Shown here piece after piece: positions 7,949 to 18,243 of a stretch of 64,000 nucleotides of DNA. The stretch spans positions 62,001 to 126,000 of the forward strand of contig NZ_JAJUBC010000007.1 in NCBI RefSeq assembly GCF_028683095.1, in the 5' to 3' direction. The position numbers and the translations under genes are program-made. The notes beneath the pieces are model-generated. The model worked only from the letters and a program-made list of their open reading frames with translations, did not search any database and was not told the DNA's origin. Numbering within the stretch: position 1 is the stretch's first letter; the number at the start of each line of letters is the position of its first letter. Origin of the DNA: Enterovibrio gelatinilyticus. GTDB taxonomy: Bacteria; Pseudomonadota; Gammaproteobacteria; Enterobacterales; Vibrionaceae.

Positions 7949-9391
7949 TTATTGATCGACTTTAGGGAACGCAATGTCAATTTGAAGCCCCCCAATGTTT
8001 CTGTTAGATAAAATCAATTCGCCACCGTGGGCGCGAATGATGTTCTTGGCGATACCCAAACCTAATCCTGTTCCATGTAAATCAGTATGAAGACGGAAGT
8101 AGGGATCGAACACTTTCTTTAAGTATTCAGTTGGGATACCGGGACCGTTGTCCATTAGCGTAATATCGAGAGATTTTTCGCTGTCATGAATATAGACAAG
8201 GACTTCGTCGCCATATTTCACGCCGTTATCGATGAGGTTAGTCAGGCATCGTTTAAAAGCGAGTGGTTTGCAACTAAATGGTCGACTTTGCTCGCCGCGA
8301 ATGATCACGCGTTGGCGTTGTTGATTGTGGATTTCCGCGATACTGGTGATGATTTGCAATACATCAATTTGGGTGACGTTCTCGTGAATATCGGTATCTT
8401 TTACCGTCTGTAATGCGCCTTTAACCATGATTTCTAGCTCATCCAAATCCTTATTGATTTTGGCTGCTTGAACTTCGTCGTCGATTAATTCTGCGCGGAG
8501 TCGTAGCCGAGTGATCGGTGTCTTCAAATCATGAGAAATAGCGCCAAACAGCTTTTCTCTATCATGCATGTAGCGTTGCAATCGCATTTGCATCAGGTTG
8601 AACGCACGAGTCACTGTGGTGATTTCGCTTGCCCCTTCTTCGACTAATTCTGGCTGCTCAATATCGGTGCTGAGTCTGTTCGCCGCTTGCGCGAGGCGTT
8701 TAAGCGGGCGGGTCTGATTGCGTATTAAAGTGAAGGTAAACACCAGCAATAGGGTGGTAATTGCAAACAGGAATACGATTTGATCGGCATTCACCAAATC
8801 ATTTTCTAACGTAATGTATGGGGCAGGTAAAACAGCGGCAATGTAAACCCACTGCGATTCATCCAACTCGATTTGTACGACCAAAATGGGAGGGTTTAGC
8901 GGTTCTAGGCTCAACGTATGATGCGCCCAAGACTTTGGAAGATCAGAGAGCAGTAAGCTGTTATTTAACACGCGAAGTGTTTCAGGACGAGAAAACTCTA
9001 CGTGAATAGCGTCAACTGTGGGTAGCTCTTTTTGTAGTACGGTTTGGATAGTCTTTACGGCTTCTCTTTTTGCCAGACTTTCTTCGACAGGCTCAATGTC
9101 GATTTCTTCTGTATTAAATGAAACGAAAAAGCGAGCGCCACCCATGTTCCGCAATTGATCCAATGCGATATGACGATATTCAACAGGCAAAGATTGGAAG
9201 AACGTCGTCGTTGAAGCGAACATTTGCGCCATGCTTTCTGACGCGGCTTTCAATCCGTCAACTTCCCGCTGCTTTGATTGGGTATACCAAAAAAAACTGG
9301 CAATACTCTGCGCAAGGATCACAGATAGAACAGTCAAAATTAGCGTTCGCGACAATAGCGAACGCGGCCAGAAATATTGCTTAAGATTCAT
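7949..9391 (-). CDS. Membrane sensor histidine kinase (HAMP, HisKA, HATPase)
   Basis: 480 residues. Transmembrane helix 1 spans about 15-36, a periplasmic sensor region about 37-202, helix 2 about 203-223, then a HAMP linker to about 273. The HisKA motif FGAISHDLKTPITRLRLR has the phospho-His at 287. The N box is NLIDNGVKYG and the G boxes DNGPGIP and GTGLGLGIAKNIIRAHGG. This is the EnvZ-like class that partners OmpR-type regulators. It overlaps the regulator gene by 11 bp, and the sugar-binding protein follows 10 bp later. The 165-residue periplasmic part has no domain I can name, and may read the binding protein. Confidence 0.9.
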   Translation of the reverse strand: MNLKQYFWPRSLLSRTLILTVLSVILAQSIASFFWYTQSKQREVDGLKAASESMAQMFASTTTFFQSLPVEYRHIALDQLRNMGGARFFVSFNTEEIDIEPVEESLAKREAVKTIQTVLQKELPTVDAIHVEFSRPETLRVLNNSLLLSDLPKSWAHHTLSLEPLNPPILVVQIELDESQWVYIAAVLPAPYITLENDLVNADQIVFLFAITTLLLVFTFTLIRNQTRPLKRLAQAANRLSTDIEQPELVEEGASEITTVTRAFNLMQMRLQRYMHDREKLFGAISHDLKTPITRLRLRAELIDDEVQAAKINKDLDELEIMVKGALQTVKDTDIHENVTQIDVLQIITSIAEIHNQQRQRVIIRGEQSRPFSCKPLAFKRCLTNLIDNGVKYGDEVLVYIHDSEKSLDITLMDNGPGIPTEYLKKVFDPYFRLHTDLHGTGLGLGIAKNIIRAHGGELILSNRNIGGLQIDIAFPKVDQ

Positions 9392-10103
9392 AGGTAATAT
9401 CTGCGACGAAAATATAGCCTGTTCCGCGCACTGTCTTGATAATGGTGGACTGGCGTCCGTTATCTTTGAGGCGCTGACGAAGTCGGCTCACCTGCACATC
9501 GATACCACGCTCTTGTGGTTGCGCCTCTCGCCCGCGTGTCGCATTGGAAATTGCATTGCGATCAAGCATGGCATTAGGGTTTTCAATGAACAGCATAAGT
9601 AGGGCAAAATCAGCCGAGGTCATTTCTACATCTTGACCAGTGACTTGGTGATTTAGTCGCTGAGTGACGGGGTCGAGACGCCATTGCGCAAAGCGAATCG
9701 CTTTGGGTTTTGACATAGTCGTTTCTTGTAGCTGCTGTGTACGACGAAGTAGGGCGCGGATCCTTGCTATTAGCTGTCTTGGGCTAAAAGGTTTAGCGAT
9801 ATAGTCATCGGCACCGAGTTCTAAGCCGATAATTTGATCGGTTTCATCAGACACTGCCGTCAGCATGATGATAGGTACGCTCGAGTCTTGACGAACATAT
9901 TTGCAAAGCGTAAAGCCGTCATCTCCCGGTAGCATGACGTCAAGAAGGATAAGATCGGGGTATTGAACAGCGAGCTTGGCTTTCATTTCTTGTCCATTTT
10001 GCGCCGTCGTGACGTTATAACCGGATTTGGACAAATACTCCTGAAGCAGTTCGCGGATTTCTAAATCGTCATCCACCACTAAAATCCGCTTCTGATTAAC
10101 CAT
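9381..10103 (-). CDS. OmpR-family response regulator
   Basis: 240 residues from MVNQKRILVVDDD, chosen because AGAGGA lies 9 nt upstream. An ATG three codons earlier would have no spacing to that site. The receiver domain has the acidic DDD pocket at 11-13, phospho-Asp 55 in ILLDVMLPGDDG and the conserved Lys in YIAKPFSPRQL. The C-terminal winged helix ends ERGIDVQVSRLRQRLKDNG and VRGTGYIF. It is first in the operon with the kinase and the binding protein, so it probably controls sugar-responsive genes. The targets are not visible here. Confidence 0.9.
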   Translation of the reverse strand: MVNQKRILVVDDDLEIRELLQEYLSKSGYNVTTAQNGQEMKAKLAVQYPDLILLDVMLPGDDGFTLCKYVRQDSSVPIIMLTAVSDETDQIIGLELGADDYIAKPFSPRQLIARIRALLRRTQQLQETTMSKPKAIRFAQWRLDPVTQRLNHQVTGQDVEMTSADFALLMLFIENPNAMLDRNAISNATRGREAQPQERGIDVQVSRLRQRLKDNGRQSTIIKTVRGTGYIFVADITYES

Positions 10104-10673
10104 GAAAGTCATTCCTCTTATTCTTCTATATAAGCCCAATATTATCTTAGAGAATAAGGATTAGCGCTAGCGTCAAACGCCGAATTTGATGGGGTAAAGG
10201 GTATCAAATTCCCTGATGAGCATAGATTGCACTCATTGAGCCCTGCATTGTTTAGTCAGTAGTTTGGGTATCGTTAATCAAGAGCTGATTAAGTGCAATT
10301 ACGGTGAGAAATCTAATTCCATTATCATAATTCTTCCGATACAGAAGAGAAGCGTCTCTCTATTGACTGGTTCAACGGTTAATGACACTGACAACGTGTC
10401 TGGATAAATCCGAATATTGTCTATTTTACTGACGGTCCGAATATGAATTTGTCTGTCTAAAATCTTACATGTTGTCTGACCAGCTATCGATACGCCAGAT
10501 TTAAATCTTGAAATGTAAATATATTTCAATTGGTTAAAGTGGCTATTTTGTTAGATCGTCATTCCTTATCCAGTCCCTAAATTAAGACTCATATTGCATA
10601 TTTGGAACATTTGTACAATGCGACTAGGTTTTACACAGCGAGAAAGTGTTGTGGTGAGATTTAGGTGGTTTCA
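10104..10673. other. Gene-free divergent region between the response regulator and RTX protein 1
   Basis: This 570-bp AT-rich region must hold both divergent promoters. The inverted repeat at 10182-10211 is the one clear site. A 76-codon frame inside has no ribosome site and looks like chance. Confidence 0.55.
10182..10211. promoter_or_regulatory. Inverted repeat upstream of the response regulator
   Basis: GAATTTGAT and ATCAAATTC are perfect 9-bp arms 12 nt apart, about 79-108 bp before the regulator start. Position and symmetry suit an autoregulatory binding site. No consensus is known to me. Confidence 0.35.
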
Positions 10674-13600
10674 ATGGCAGATGAAGTTGTAAACGGAACA
10701 CAGACCGATGATGTGATTCAGGGTACTGCGTCCAATGACACAATAAATGGCGGTCTAGGTAATGATGTTATCACTGGCGGTAAGGGTGATGACGTCATCA
10801 TGGGGAATGGAAGCGGCAATAGCCCTTCGTCATCTGATATTGCTTTAACTCACGAAGCAGACAGTAGCTTGTTTAATGTTCAAGGTGATGGTCCCATAAA
10901 GCTCGAACTCAGCAATATCGCTAGTTCAGCGGGGTTCAAAAGTAGCTTGGGCTATTACGTGGTCGATGACAATGGTTTGGTTATTGAAGCCCAGATTCTC
11001 GCTGATAACGTAAAAGAGGTGTCCGAAGCCTCCGTGTCTATTACGCCAGCCTTGAATGCCACTTCCGTTGGGCTGTTCCTTGTGCCCAATGGTTTTAATC
11101 GAGGCTATGACAACGGTCCCGTTGAGCTCGATTTAGTGTCTAGTCCTCCACAAGTCGTTCAAGATGGTGTGAGCACCAATGTTTTTGTATCGAACGAAGG
11201 GCTAAATGGTGATGGCGGAGACCACGAACGCTTCGATGGTGAAACCTCCGGTTGGGAAGACCTTTGGGGACTTGGCGATCGTGATTACGACGACGTGCTG
11301 TTGACGGTTTCTGCGGTTCAAACTGTGGTGAGTACAGACAATGACACTCTAAATGGTGGCCAAGGCGATGACACCATTTATGGCGAAGAAGGTGACGACA
11401 CCTTAATCGGCGCACGCGGAGACGATGATCTCAATGGCGGCAGCGGCGACGATGTTCTGAGAGGCGGTCGAGGAAATGATGAACTGCAAGGTGGCACCGG
11501 CGAAGATTCGCTATACGGCGGCAGCGGTGCAGACAGTCTTTATGGCGGTGATGGCGACGACTTGCTAAACGGCGGTTCAGGTAATGATTTGCTGCAAGGC
11601 GGAGAAGGTAATGACTCCCTCATTGGTGGCAAAGGCCAAGACAGCCTATATGGCGCAGAAGGTGAAGATACGTTAAATGGTGGCAAAGGTGCCGACCAAT
11701 TGTTTGGTGGTGATGGTAACGATACCGTTATTGGTGGTAAAGGAAACGACTACCTCAAAGGCGATGCTGGCGATGATTCACTGTTCGGTGGCAATGGTGC
11801 AGACGAAGCCAAAGGTGGTTTAGGAAACGACACCATAAACGGTGGCAACGGGAATGATGTTCTCTACGGGGATAAAGGCGATAGTGCTACCCGCGGAGAA
11901 AATATGACATTTAACGGTGATTTCGAAGCATGGGGTGATGACTCTCGTGCTCGATGGGGACTGTTTGACGAAGCGGCTGGATGGACGACACCTGACAATG
12001 TCAAAGTTGAACTTCAGCAAGGTGGCTTCGGTGGTGGTCCAGCCAACTCTAACAGCAACACTGTTATGGAACTGGATTCCACACAAAATGCGACGGTTCA
12101 ACAAACGATCAACGTAACACCAGTGGCGGAAAATCAAGATACGCCTCTTGAGTTAAGTTTCGACTACGCAAACCGCTACAAAGGCGGTGATACCGAAACT
12201 AGCCCTTTCTCTGTGACCATCACAGATCAAGATGATAACGTCATCTATACCCAATATTTCGACAACAACCAGTCTAACGAGAGTTACTTGTCTTTTGATG
12301 CCTTGTTCGTGGTTCCGGAAGGCACTGACGATATAACGGTTACCTTGCAAGGCGAAGGGAAGTCGGACAGTTTCGGCGCATTGATTGATAGCGTTTCGAT
12401 TACACAAGTTTACGAAACGGTAAGTGTCGATGGTGTTGAATACGAATTTACCGGCAATGCCGATGTCATTCATGGCGGCAAAGGCAATGACACTATTTAT
12501 GGTGAGACGGGCGACGATCAACTTAACGGTGGAAAAGGCGCTGATTATCTTGATGGTGGCTTAGGCGATGACACCTTGGGTGGTGGACGCGGCAATGATG
12601 AGTTGCAAGGCGGCGCTGGCAACGATGTATTGAACGGCGGCTTTGGTGCTGATGTCCTTGATGGTGGTGTTGGCGACGATCAACTCAATGGTGGTCGTGG
12701 CAATGACGAACTGCAAGGTGGAGAAGGTCGAGACGTCCTAAACGGTGGTTTGGGTGCGGATACCCTCAATGGCGGAGACGATAATGATGTCTTAAATGGC
12801 GGCAAAGGCGCAGACGTGCTCGAAGGCGGCGATGGAGATGATGAACTGTTTGGCGGCTTTGGCAACGACCAACTGCAGGGCGGCGAAGGTAGTGATGTAT
12901 TAAACGGCGGCAAAGGCGCTGATGTACTTGATGGTGGTATTGGGGACGACGAACTTATCGGCGGTCGTGGCAATGACCAACTGCAAGGCGGCGAAGGCAG
13001 CGACGTATTAAACGGCGGTAAAGGCGCTGATGTGCTGGATGGCGGTATTGGTGACGACGAGCTTATTGGCGGTCGTGGCAATGACCAATTGCAAGGTGGT
13101 GAAGGCAGCGACGTACTAAACGGTGGAATTGGTGCTGACACGCTCAATGGCGGCGATGACGACGATACGCTTTATGGTGGCAAAGGTCACGACTCGTTAT
13201 CCGGTGATGATGGAAACGATTCTCTGTTCGGTGGTTTAGGTAACGACCAAATCAGCGGTGGTAAGGGTGACGACGCATTAACGGGCGGCAAAGGTAGCGA
13301 CGTTCTAAACGGTGAAACGGGTAACGACACCCTCACTGGTGGTCGCGGCAATGACGAACTCAACGGCGGCTCAGATGACGACTCCCTTTACGGCGGTATC
13401 GGTAGCGATATTCTGCAAGGCGGTAACGGTGAAGACGTCGCTTATGGCGGTTCAGGCGCTGATAAAGTGTATGGCGGTAGTGGAAACGATCAGCTGTATG
13501 GCGGCAATGGTGCCGATAAAATGTACGGCGGTTCGGACGACGACAGCGTATACGGCGGCAAAGGCGATGATTATGTCAAAGGAGATGCTGGTGATGACGC

Positions 13601-15383
13601 TTTATATGGTGGACTTGGCAACGATCATCTCAGAGGCGGAACAGGGAATGATAGTCTGTATGGCGCAGCGGGCAGTGATGATTTAGAAGGCGAAGCGGGT
13701 AACGACACCCTGTTTGGCGGTCGTGGTGCTGATGATCTCGATGGCGGTGAGGGTAGTGACATACTGTATGGCGGTGCAGGGCGTGATGTGCTGCATGGTG
13801 ATGACGGTAATGACATCTTGTTTGGTGGCCAAGGAAACGATGAACTCCAAGGCGGAGAAGGCAACGATACCCTGAAAGGTGGCGTTGGTGCTGATACGTT
13901 ATATGGTGCCGAAGGCAACGATAACATTCTCGGTGGTGACGGTAACGATGTTGCCTATGGCGGTGAAGGAAACGACATCGTTAAAGGCGGAAAAGGCAAT
14001 GACACATTGTCTGGTAGCAATGGCGATGACGTCGTCTTCGGCGGGGATGGAAATGACACATTGTCCGGTGCTAACGATAACGACACGCTGGTGGGCGGTA
14101 ATGGTCGTGACAATATCAATGGCGGCAGCGGTGACGATTTGATGCTCGGTGGCAATGGTGACGATGTACTCTACGGCAGCAGCGGCAGTGATATTGCGTA
14201 TGGTGGCGAAGGGACGAACAGCATTGAATTGGGTAGCGGGAATAACACCGTCGTTTATGACGGCAAAGGTAATGACACCGTCATCGACTTCAGCACGCGA
14301 GATGACAAGATTGTTATCCCTCGTTCGCTCGGGATGTTGTCTCTGGCTGCGTTAGGGTTGACGCAAGACGGTGCTGATGCCGTGTTGTCAATCGGGGGTA
14401 ACTCACTTCGCTTACAAAACGTTGATGTGGGAGATATCACCGAGAGCAACCTTGAGTTTGTGAGTGACGACGATTTCGACGATATGTTGAGTGTCGACAA
14501 TGTCATGGCGGTAGAAGAGCAAGGTATTGTGGCGCAACTTGATGGTGGTTTTCTTGCCACGGGTAACCTACTTAGCGAAGAAAATACCGTTGGTCATTGG
14601 CATATTAAGACAATAGAGATTGATGACACCATTTATGAAATTTCTAATTCGACGGTGGTGATTCAAACTGAGCACGGTGAACTGACGGTGTTTGGTCAAG
14701 ATGACGAACGTCATAGTGAAGGTGAATACGCTTACCACCTCACGACTGGGGCAGCAGTGGACGAAGCCTTAGAGCATTTTGACCTGAAGCTTGAAAACGA
14801 CATAGGTGATGTCGCAGATGCTTCTTTCGATATCTTGGCCGGTGAAGAGGTGGACGATAACCTCCATGACTTAACGGGCGATAACGTCATTGAGGGAACA
14901 GCTGGAGACAATGTTCTCGTTGGTCATAGTGACGACAATGAAATCTATGGGTTTGGTGGCAACGACTTGATTGATGCTGGTCTGGGCGATGATTTGGTAT
15001 CAGGCGGCGCGGGGTCTGATGATATGTTTGGCGGAGAGGGTTCAGATACCTTTGTGTTCTTGAAAGAGCATGCAGGCGAAGGCACTGTCGATGTCATTAT
15101 GGACTACTCACCATCACTCGATTTGTTGGACTTCAGTGACTTGCTAGATACGGTTGAAAGCGAAGATCTCGGCAGCTACCTAGTTTCTCTCGAAAATAAT
15201 GAAGAGAACGAAGCGACATTGTCATTAGCATCAGAGGGTGAGGCGGTCGATCAACAAGTCACCTTTAGCAATATGTCTTTGGCCGATTTGGCAGGCGCAT
15301 TTGACATGCCTGTGAGCTCTACTGGTCAGGATGTGCTTAGCAATATGCTTGAGGAGAATAAGATCATCATCAATAGTTTCTAA
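10674..15383 (+). CDS. Large RTX-repeat secreted calcium-binding protein with DUF4114-type domain
   Basis: 1569 residues from the ATG at 10674 (AGGTGG 5 nt upstream; a GTG three codons earlier is less likely). Short GGxGxDxLx repeats open the protein. A DUF4114-like domain (about 50-215) ends with [20 protein letters not shown] repeats follow to about 405, then a beta-rich insert (about 408-595), many more RTX repeats to about 1190, a repeat-poor region, and a C-terminal type I secretion target (about 1400-1569) of the Vibrio VCA0849 kind with [10 protein letters not shown]. There is no N-terminal signal peptide. It is expected to leave by a type I system and fold outside with calcium. No ABC exporter is adjacent. 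A lytic or toxin domain is not seen, so adhesin or matrix protein is the best guess. Confidence 0.88.
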   Translation: MADEVVNGTQTDDVIQGTASNDTINGGLGNDVITGGKGDDVIMGNGSGNSPSSSDIALTHEADSSLFNVQGDGPIKLELSNIASSAGFKSSLGYYVVDDNGLVIEAQILADNVKEVSEASVSITPALNATSVGLFLVPNGFNRGYDNGPVELDLVSSPPQVVQDGVSTNVFVSNEGLNGDGGDHERFDGETSGWEDLWGLGDRDYDDVLLTVSAVQTVVSTDNDTLNGGQGDDTIYGEEGDDTLIGARGDDDLNGGSGDDVLRGGRGNDELQGGTGEDSLYGGSGADSLYGGDGDDLLNGGSGNDLLQGGEGNDSLIGGKGQDSLYGAEGEDTLNGGKGADQLFGGDGNDTVIGGKGNDYLKGDAGDDSLFGGNGADEAKGGLGNDTINGGNGNDVLYGDKGDSATRGENMTFNGDFEAWGDDSRARWGLFDEAAGWTTPDNVKVELQQGGFGGGPANSNSNTVMELDSTQNATVQQTINVTPVAENQDTPLELSFDYANRYKGGDTETSPFSVTITDQDDNVIYTQYFDNNQSNESYLSFDALFVVPEGTDDITVTLQGEGKSDSFGALIDSVSITQVYETVSVDGVEYEFTGNADVIHGGKGNDTIYGETGDDQLNGGKGADYLDGGLGDDTLGGGRGNDELQGGAGNDVLNGGFGADVLDGGVGDDQLNGGRGNDELQGGEGRDVLNGGLGADTLNGGDDNDVLNGGKGADVLEGGDGDDELFGGFGNDQLQGGEGSDVLNGGKGADVLDGGIGDDELIGGRGNDQLQGGEGSDVLNGGKGADVLDGGIGDDELIGGRGNDQLQGGEGSDVLNGGIGADTLNGGDDDDTLYGGKGHDSLSGDDGNDSLFGGLGNDQISGGKGDDALTGGKGSDVLNGETGNDTLTGGRGNDELNGGSDDDSLYGGIGSDILQGGNGEDVAYGGSGADKVYGGSGNDQLYGGNGADKMYGGSDDDSVYGGKGDDYVKGDAGDDALYGGLGNDHLRGGTGNDSLYGAAGSDDLEGEAGNDTLFGGRGADDLDGGEGSDILYGGAGRDVLHGDDGNDILFGGQGNDELQGGEGNDTLKGGVGADTLYGAEGNDNILGGDGNDVAYGGEGNDIVKGGKGNDTLSGSNGDDVVFGGDGNDTLSGANDNDTLVGGNGRDNINGGSGDDLMLGGNGDDVLYGSSGSDIAYGGEGTNSIELGSGNNTVVYDGKGNDTVIDFSTRDDKIVIPRSLGMLSLAALGLTQDGADAVLSIGGNSLRLQNVDVGDITESNLEFVSDDDFDDMLSVDNVMAVEEQGIVAQLDGGFLATGNLLSEENTVGHWHIKTIEIDDTIYEISNSTVVIQTEHGELTVFGQDDERHSEGEYAYHLTTGAAVDEALEHFDLKLENDIGDVADASFDILAGEEVDDNLHDLTGDNVIEGTAGDNVLVGHSDDNEIYGFGGNDLIDAGLGDDLVSGGAGSDDMFGGEGSDTFVFLKEHAGEGTVDVIMDYSPSLDLLDFSDLLDTVESEDLGSYLVSLENNEENEATLSLASEGEAVDQQVTFSNMSLADLAGAFDMPVSSTGQDVLSNMLEENKIIINSF
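12858..13185 (+). repeat. 108-bp tandem DNA repeat within RTX gene 1
   Basis: A 36-residue block running from [17 protein letters not shown] to DDELIGGRG recurs with 108-bp spacing (starts near 12861, 12969 and 13077), the third copy diverging after about 50 bp. The DNA is nearly identical between copies, unlike the rest of the RTX region, so it is a recent duplication or a site of copy-number change. Confidence 0.65.
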
Positions 15384-15462
15384 GTTGGTCTTGGCGCGTG
15401 TTAAACAGACAAGCGCGAAATGCTCCATCGAAACCCAAGAAGTGACCCAAGTAGAGATAAAT

Positions 15463-15491
15463 AAAAAACCCGGCATCAGCCGGGTTTTGTT
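15463..15491. terminator. Strong terminator between RTX gene 1 and metS
   Basis: AAAAACCCGGC, loop ATCA, GCCGGGTTTTGTTT. A-rich and U-rich flanks make it work in both directions, ending the RTX transcript and the convergent transporter transcript. Confidence 0.85.
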
Positions 15492-15506
15492 TATTCTAAG
15501 AGGGGG

Positions 15507-15605
15507 TTATTTATCTGCTTTCATTGCTATTCGAATACAATAAGCAGCACCACCCCAAGTGATGCCAAAACCAATTAGCATCATAATGATTGCACTTGTC
15601 GTCAT
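15507..15605 (-). CDS. metS: MetS-type small subunit of an NSS transporter, 32 aa
   Basis: The complement from 15605 encodes MTTSAIIMMLIGFGITWGGA followed by AYCIRIAMKADK and a stop. It is a single membrane helix with a basic tail, as in MetS, the short partner of the MetP-type sodium-dependent transporter for methionine and alanine. Its ATG overlaps the stop of the transporter gene (ATGA), so translation is coupled and the two products probably assemble together. At 32 residues it is easily missed in annotation. The substrate in this organism is not proven. Confidence 0.85.
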   Translation of the reverse strand: MTTSAIIMMLIGFGITWGGAAYCIRIAMKADK

Positions 15606-17101
15606 GCGTTAGCCTCCTGTGCTTCTGCAGTGTCCTTAGCTGGTGATGAAACAACATTGATGATGATACCGATGACAGCTAACAATGCAGTCAAACCCCA
15701 TCCAAGCATCAACAAATCGCTTTGAGCGTAGCCGCCGTACCCTTCGTTGAAAGTGTTCACCAAGTTTGTGCCTACAATCCAAGCCAGCATTAACGGGCTA
15801 ATAAAGCGAACACACACTTCTAACCAAGCGCCCACTGAGAATTCAGAGACTTTATTCACGTATGCTCGAATGTCAGAGACTTTGATCAGCCAGCCGATAA
15901 TGACTAACTCAATCAAGCAGCTTGCCAGCAAGGCAACGTTGTTCATGAAGTAATCAACGAGGTCCAGTAGTAATAGGCCGCCATTTGTTGCGAATGCCAT
16001 CGAAACAAATGCACCAATACCACATACAGCCGTTGCTGCAACTTTGCGGCTAACATTCAGTTTGTCGATGATGGCTGAAGTTACCGCTTCAATGATCGAG
16101 ATGTGCGAGCTCAGACCTGCAACTACCAACGCCAAGAAGAATACAGGGCCTAGGATATATGGAACAGGAAGGAGGTTAATCGCTTGTGGCAACGTTACGA
16201 ACGCCAAGCCAACACCACCACTAACCACTTCAGTGACCGCTTTCCCTTGCTCTAGCGCCATGTAACCTAAGATAGAGAAGATCAACACACCCGCAAGGAT
16301 AGAGAAACCACAGTTGATTAATACCGTCATGAAGGCGTTGTTGGTGACATCAGATTTTTTCGGTAGGTAGCTCGAGTAGGCCAGCATGATTGCGAAGCCG
16401 ACAGAGAGTGTGAAGAAAATCTGGCCATAAGCCGCAGACCATACTTTGGCATCAGTTAGCTTGCTGAAATCAGGCGTAAACAAGTAGTTCAGACCGTCAA
16501 CGGCACCAGGCAGGAATGCAACGCGAGCGACAAGTAGTAGCACCATGATAAACAGCAAGGGCATCATGATCTTGCTTGCACGCTCAATGCCGCCCTTAAC
16601 ACCGGTAAACACAGCGGCGAAGGTGATTGCCCACGCGAGTGCCATTGGAAGTGCGATGTGAAGCTGCCAGTCGCCTAGGTTACTTGGAGAGTTGTCACCT
16701 AGTTTTAAGTATTCGCTAAAGAAGAAGGCGTTGGTGTCTGTGCCCCAGCTTTGGTCAACTGCAAAGCCAACATAGGACATCGCCCAGCCTATTACCGCGA
16801 CATAGTAAACCGCGATCGTTGCTGCAATACCTACTTGGAACCAACCTAGCCATTCAAACTTAGTGTTTAGCTTTGAAAAAACCACCGGAGATGAACCACG
16901 AAGCTTATGACCAAGGCCAAACTCCATGATCATAAACGGAATACCAGCGGTCAGCATGGCAAAAAGGTAAGGAACAAAAAATGCGCCACCGCCGTTTTCA
17001 TAAGCCATGTATGGGAAGCGCCAAATGTTCCCTAATCCGATTGCTGAGCCCACAGCCGCAAGGATAAAACCTGCGCGTGAACCCCATTGTTCTCTTTTCA
17101 T
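15602..17101 (-). CDS. Sodium-dependent NSS-family amino-acid transporter (MetP-like)
   Basis: 499 residues, about 11-12 membrane helices. The N-terminus REQWGSRAGFILAAVGSAIG with GLGNIWRFPYMAYENGGGAF is the NSS signature that forms the sodium and substrate sites. AAGGAG lies 6-7 nt before the ATG at 17101, which settles the start over an upstream ATG at 17134. It overlaps the 32-residue MetS-type gene by four bases. Family members import methionine, alanine or other neutral amino acids with sodium. It stands in a separate unit behind a long AT-rich leader region. Confidence 0.88.
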   Translation of the reverse strand: MKREQWGSRAGFILAAVGSAIGLGNIWRFPYMAYENGGGAFFVPYLFAMLTAGIPFMIMEFGLGHKLRGSSPVVFSKLNTKFEWLGWFQVGIAATIAVYYVAVIGWAMSYVGFAVDQSWGTDTNAFFFSEYLKLGDNSPSNLGDWQLHIALPMALAWAITFAAVFTGVKGGIERASKIMMPLLFIMVLLLVARVAFLPGAVDGLNYLFTPDFSKLTDAKVWSAAYGQIFFTLSVGFAIMLAYSSYLPKKSDVTNNAFMTVLINCGFSILAGVLIFSILGYMALEQGKAVTEVVSGGVGLAFVTLPQAINLLPVPYILGPVFFLALVVAGLSSHISIIEAVTSAIIDKLNVSRKVAATAVCGIGAFVSMAFATNGGLLLLDLVDYFMNNVALLASCLIELVIIGWLIKVSDIRAYVNKVSEFSVGAWLEVCVRFISPLMLAWIVGTNLVNTFNEGYGGYAQSDLLMLGWGLTALLAVIGIIINVVSSPAKDTAEAQEANA

Positions 17102-18030
17102 AACATCTCCTTGTTGTTGAAAACACCCGTCCATCTATCCTCGTTGCGCTAAGGTTGACCTTAACGTTTGGAGGCGGTGTTTTACGTGCTGTTACCTTTG
17201 GGTTTTCTCTTCGTTGTAAGCCCAAGGTCTCAGCACTGGTGTTTCAACGATATTGTGTTTGTATCCCGCGGCTCTATGCAAAACAATCATCTGCTGGCTC
17301 GGTTATTGGCAGATTAAGCACTGGTAATAGGTAAATCAATAGAGCAGATCGGTTATGTTTGTTCTGATATGCACTCAATAGTGTGGAATAGTATGTGTTG
17401 ATTGGTCTTATCGATAATGTAACTAATGTATTGGCAGTGTATTAAACTGCAGTTAAAGCCACTGTTAGTAGAAAGTTGCGATTTGGTGAACTGGTTTGAT
17501 TGGCGTAATTTTGAACAAAAATTGAGGTTTGGCTCGTATTTGTTTCCTGTTTGGTTAAATAACAAGTTTAAATGCCATTTTTTGGCAATATTAGTGGTGA
17601 GTTACTTTAAATTTATTGCGATGTAATCGATTTAATCACTTCATATAAAAGCAATTAAAGGTCAGTGTCATCGCTATGCTTTAAGAAAACTATCAGTTAA
17701 TACGATGTTAATGGTTTTGGTGTTTTATCATGGGTCAAAATCGATTTTTGCCCAACATATATGCTTCCTTAAATGAATGAATATTCAATCACACTGTGTG
17801 TCACGAAATGTTTCATCGGGTCTGATTGCGGTGGCTGCTTTTAGAGATATATGCTGCTCAGGCTTTTAACGGCAGTACTTTGCAATGCGTCACAAATTGA
17901 AACAATTGACACAAATGAAAGACGATCTGAGATGGGGTTGTGAATATTCTGGGTTGCGCTGTTAAACTGAATACATTAAAAATGTGTAAAGCATGTGTTA
18001 TCGGAATTCATGTTGGCAAGGAGAAGCAGA
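17102..18030. other. Long AT-rich gene-free region upstream of the NSS transporter
   Basis: About 930 bp with no frame that has both a start and a ribosome site. It contains the imperfect palindrome at 17731-17754 and must carry the transporter promoter (leftward) and that of the small membrane gene (rightward). I found no tRNA, riboswitch or sRNA signature by eye. Confidence 0.5.
17731..17754. promoter_or_regulatory. Imperfect 24-bp palindrome
   Basis: TGGGTCAAAATCGATTTTTG followed by CCCA reads nearly the same on both strands, with two mismatched positions per arm. It is operator-like, but no regulator is suggested. Confidence 0.25.
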
Positions 18031-18243
18031 ATGGATATTAACCTTAAAATTGCATTGGCGACTGCATTCACTGCACTGGCCGGAATCATCACGTTTGCCA
18101 CAGTAGCAATCGTCTTTTCCTAGCCACTCGTCCCAGAAATAGTTAGCCCTGTGGCATTGGGGCTAGGTATAATTGCACTACTTGAATATATCCAAACAAG
18201 CGAGTGCCGTCGTGTTAAGCGAGCGCAACGGGCGTTAGAATGA
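18031..18243 (+). pseudogene. Small membrane protein gene interrupted by an in-frame TAG
   Basis: GGAGAAG sits at good spacing before ATG at 18031. The frame encodes 30 residues (MDINLKIALATAFTALAGII then TFATVAIVFS), meets TAG at 18121-18123, and runs on in the same frame for 39 codons to TGA. The second part reads PLVPEIVSPVALGLGIIALL then EYIQTSECRRVKRAQRALE: another membrane helix with a basic tail. The two halves look like one 70-residue two-helix protein in which a sense codon, plausibly Trp TGG, became amber. It could equally be a 30-residue protein with an unused remnant, or a suppressed stop. Confidence 0.55.

Noticed and set aside
10299-10529. 76-codon minus-strand frame in the divergent region before RTX gene 1
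   Set aside because: No ribosome site, no recognisable domain, and AT-rich content expected from intergenic DNA.
12680-13147. 155-codon minus-strand frame rich in Pro and Ser opposite RTX gene 1
   Set aside because: It is the mirror of the Gly/Asp RTX codons. It has no ribosome site, and similar frames recur opposite every RTX stretch (for example 13625-13927).
11340-14220. Regular short-period repeat that could suggest a CRISPR array
   Set aside because: The period is the 27-bp RTX nonapeptide in one open frame with diverging codons. There are no identical direct repeats with unique spacers.
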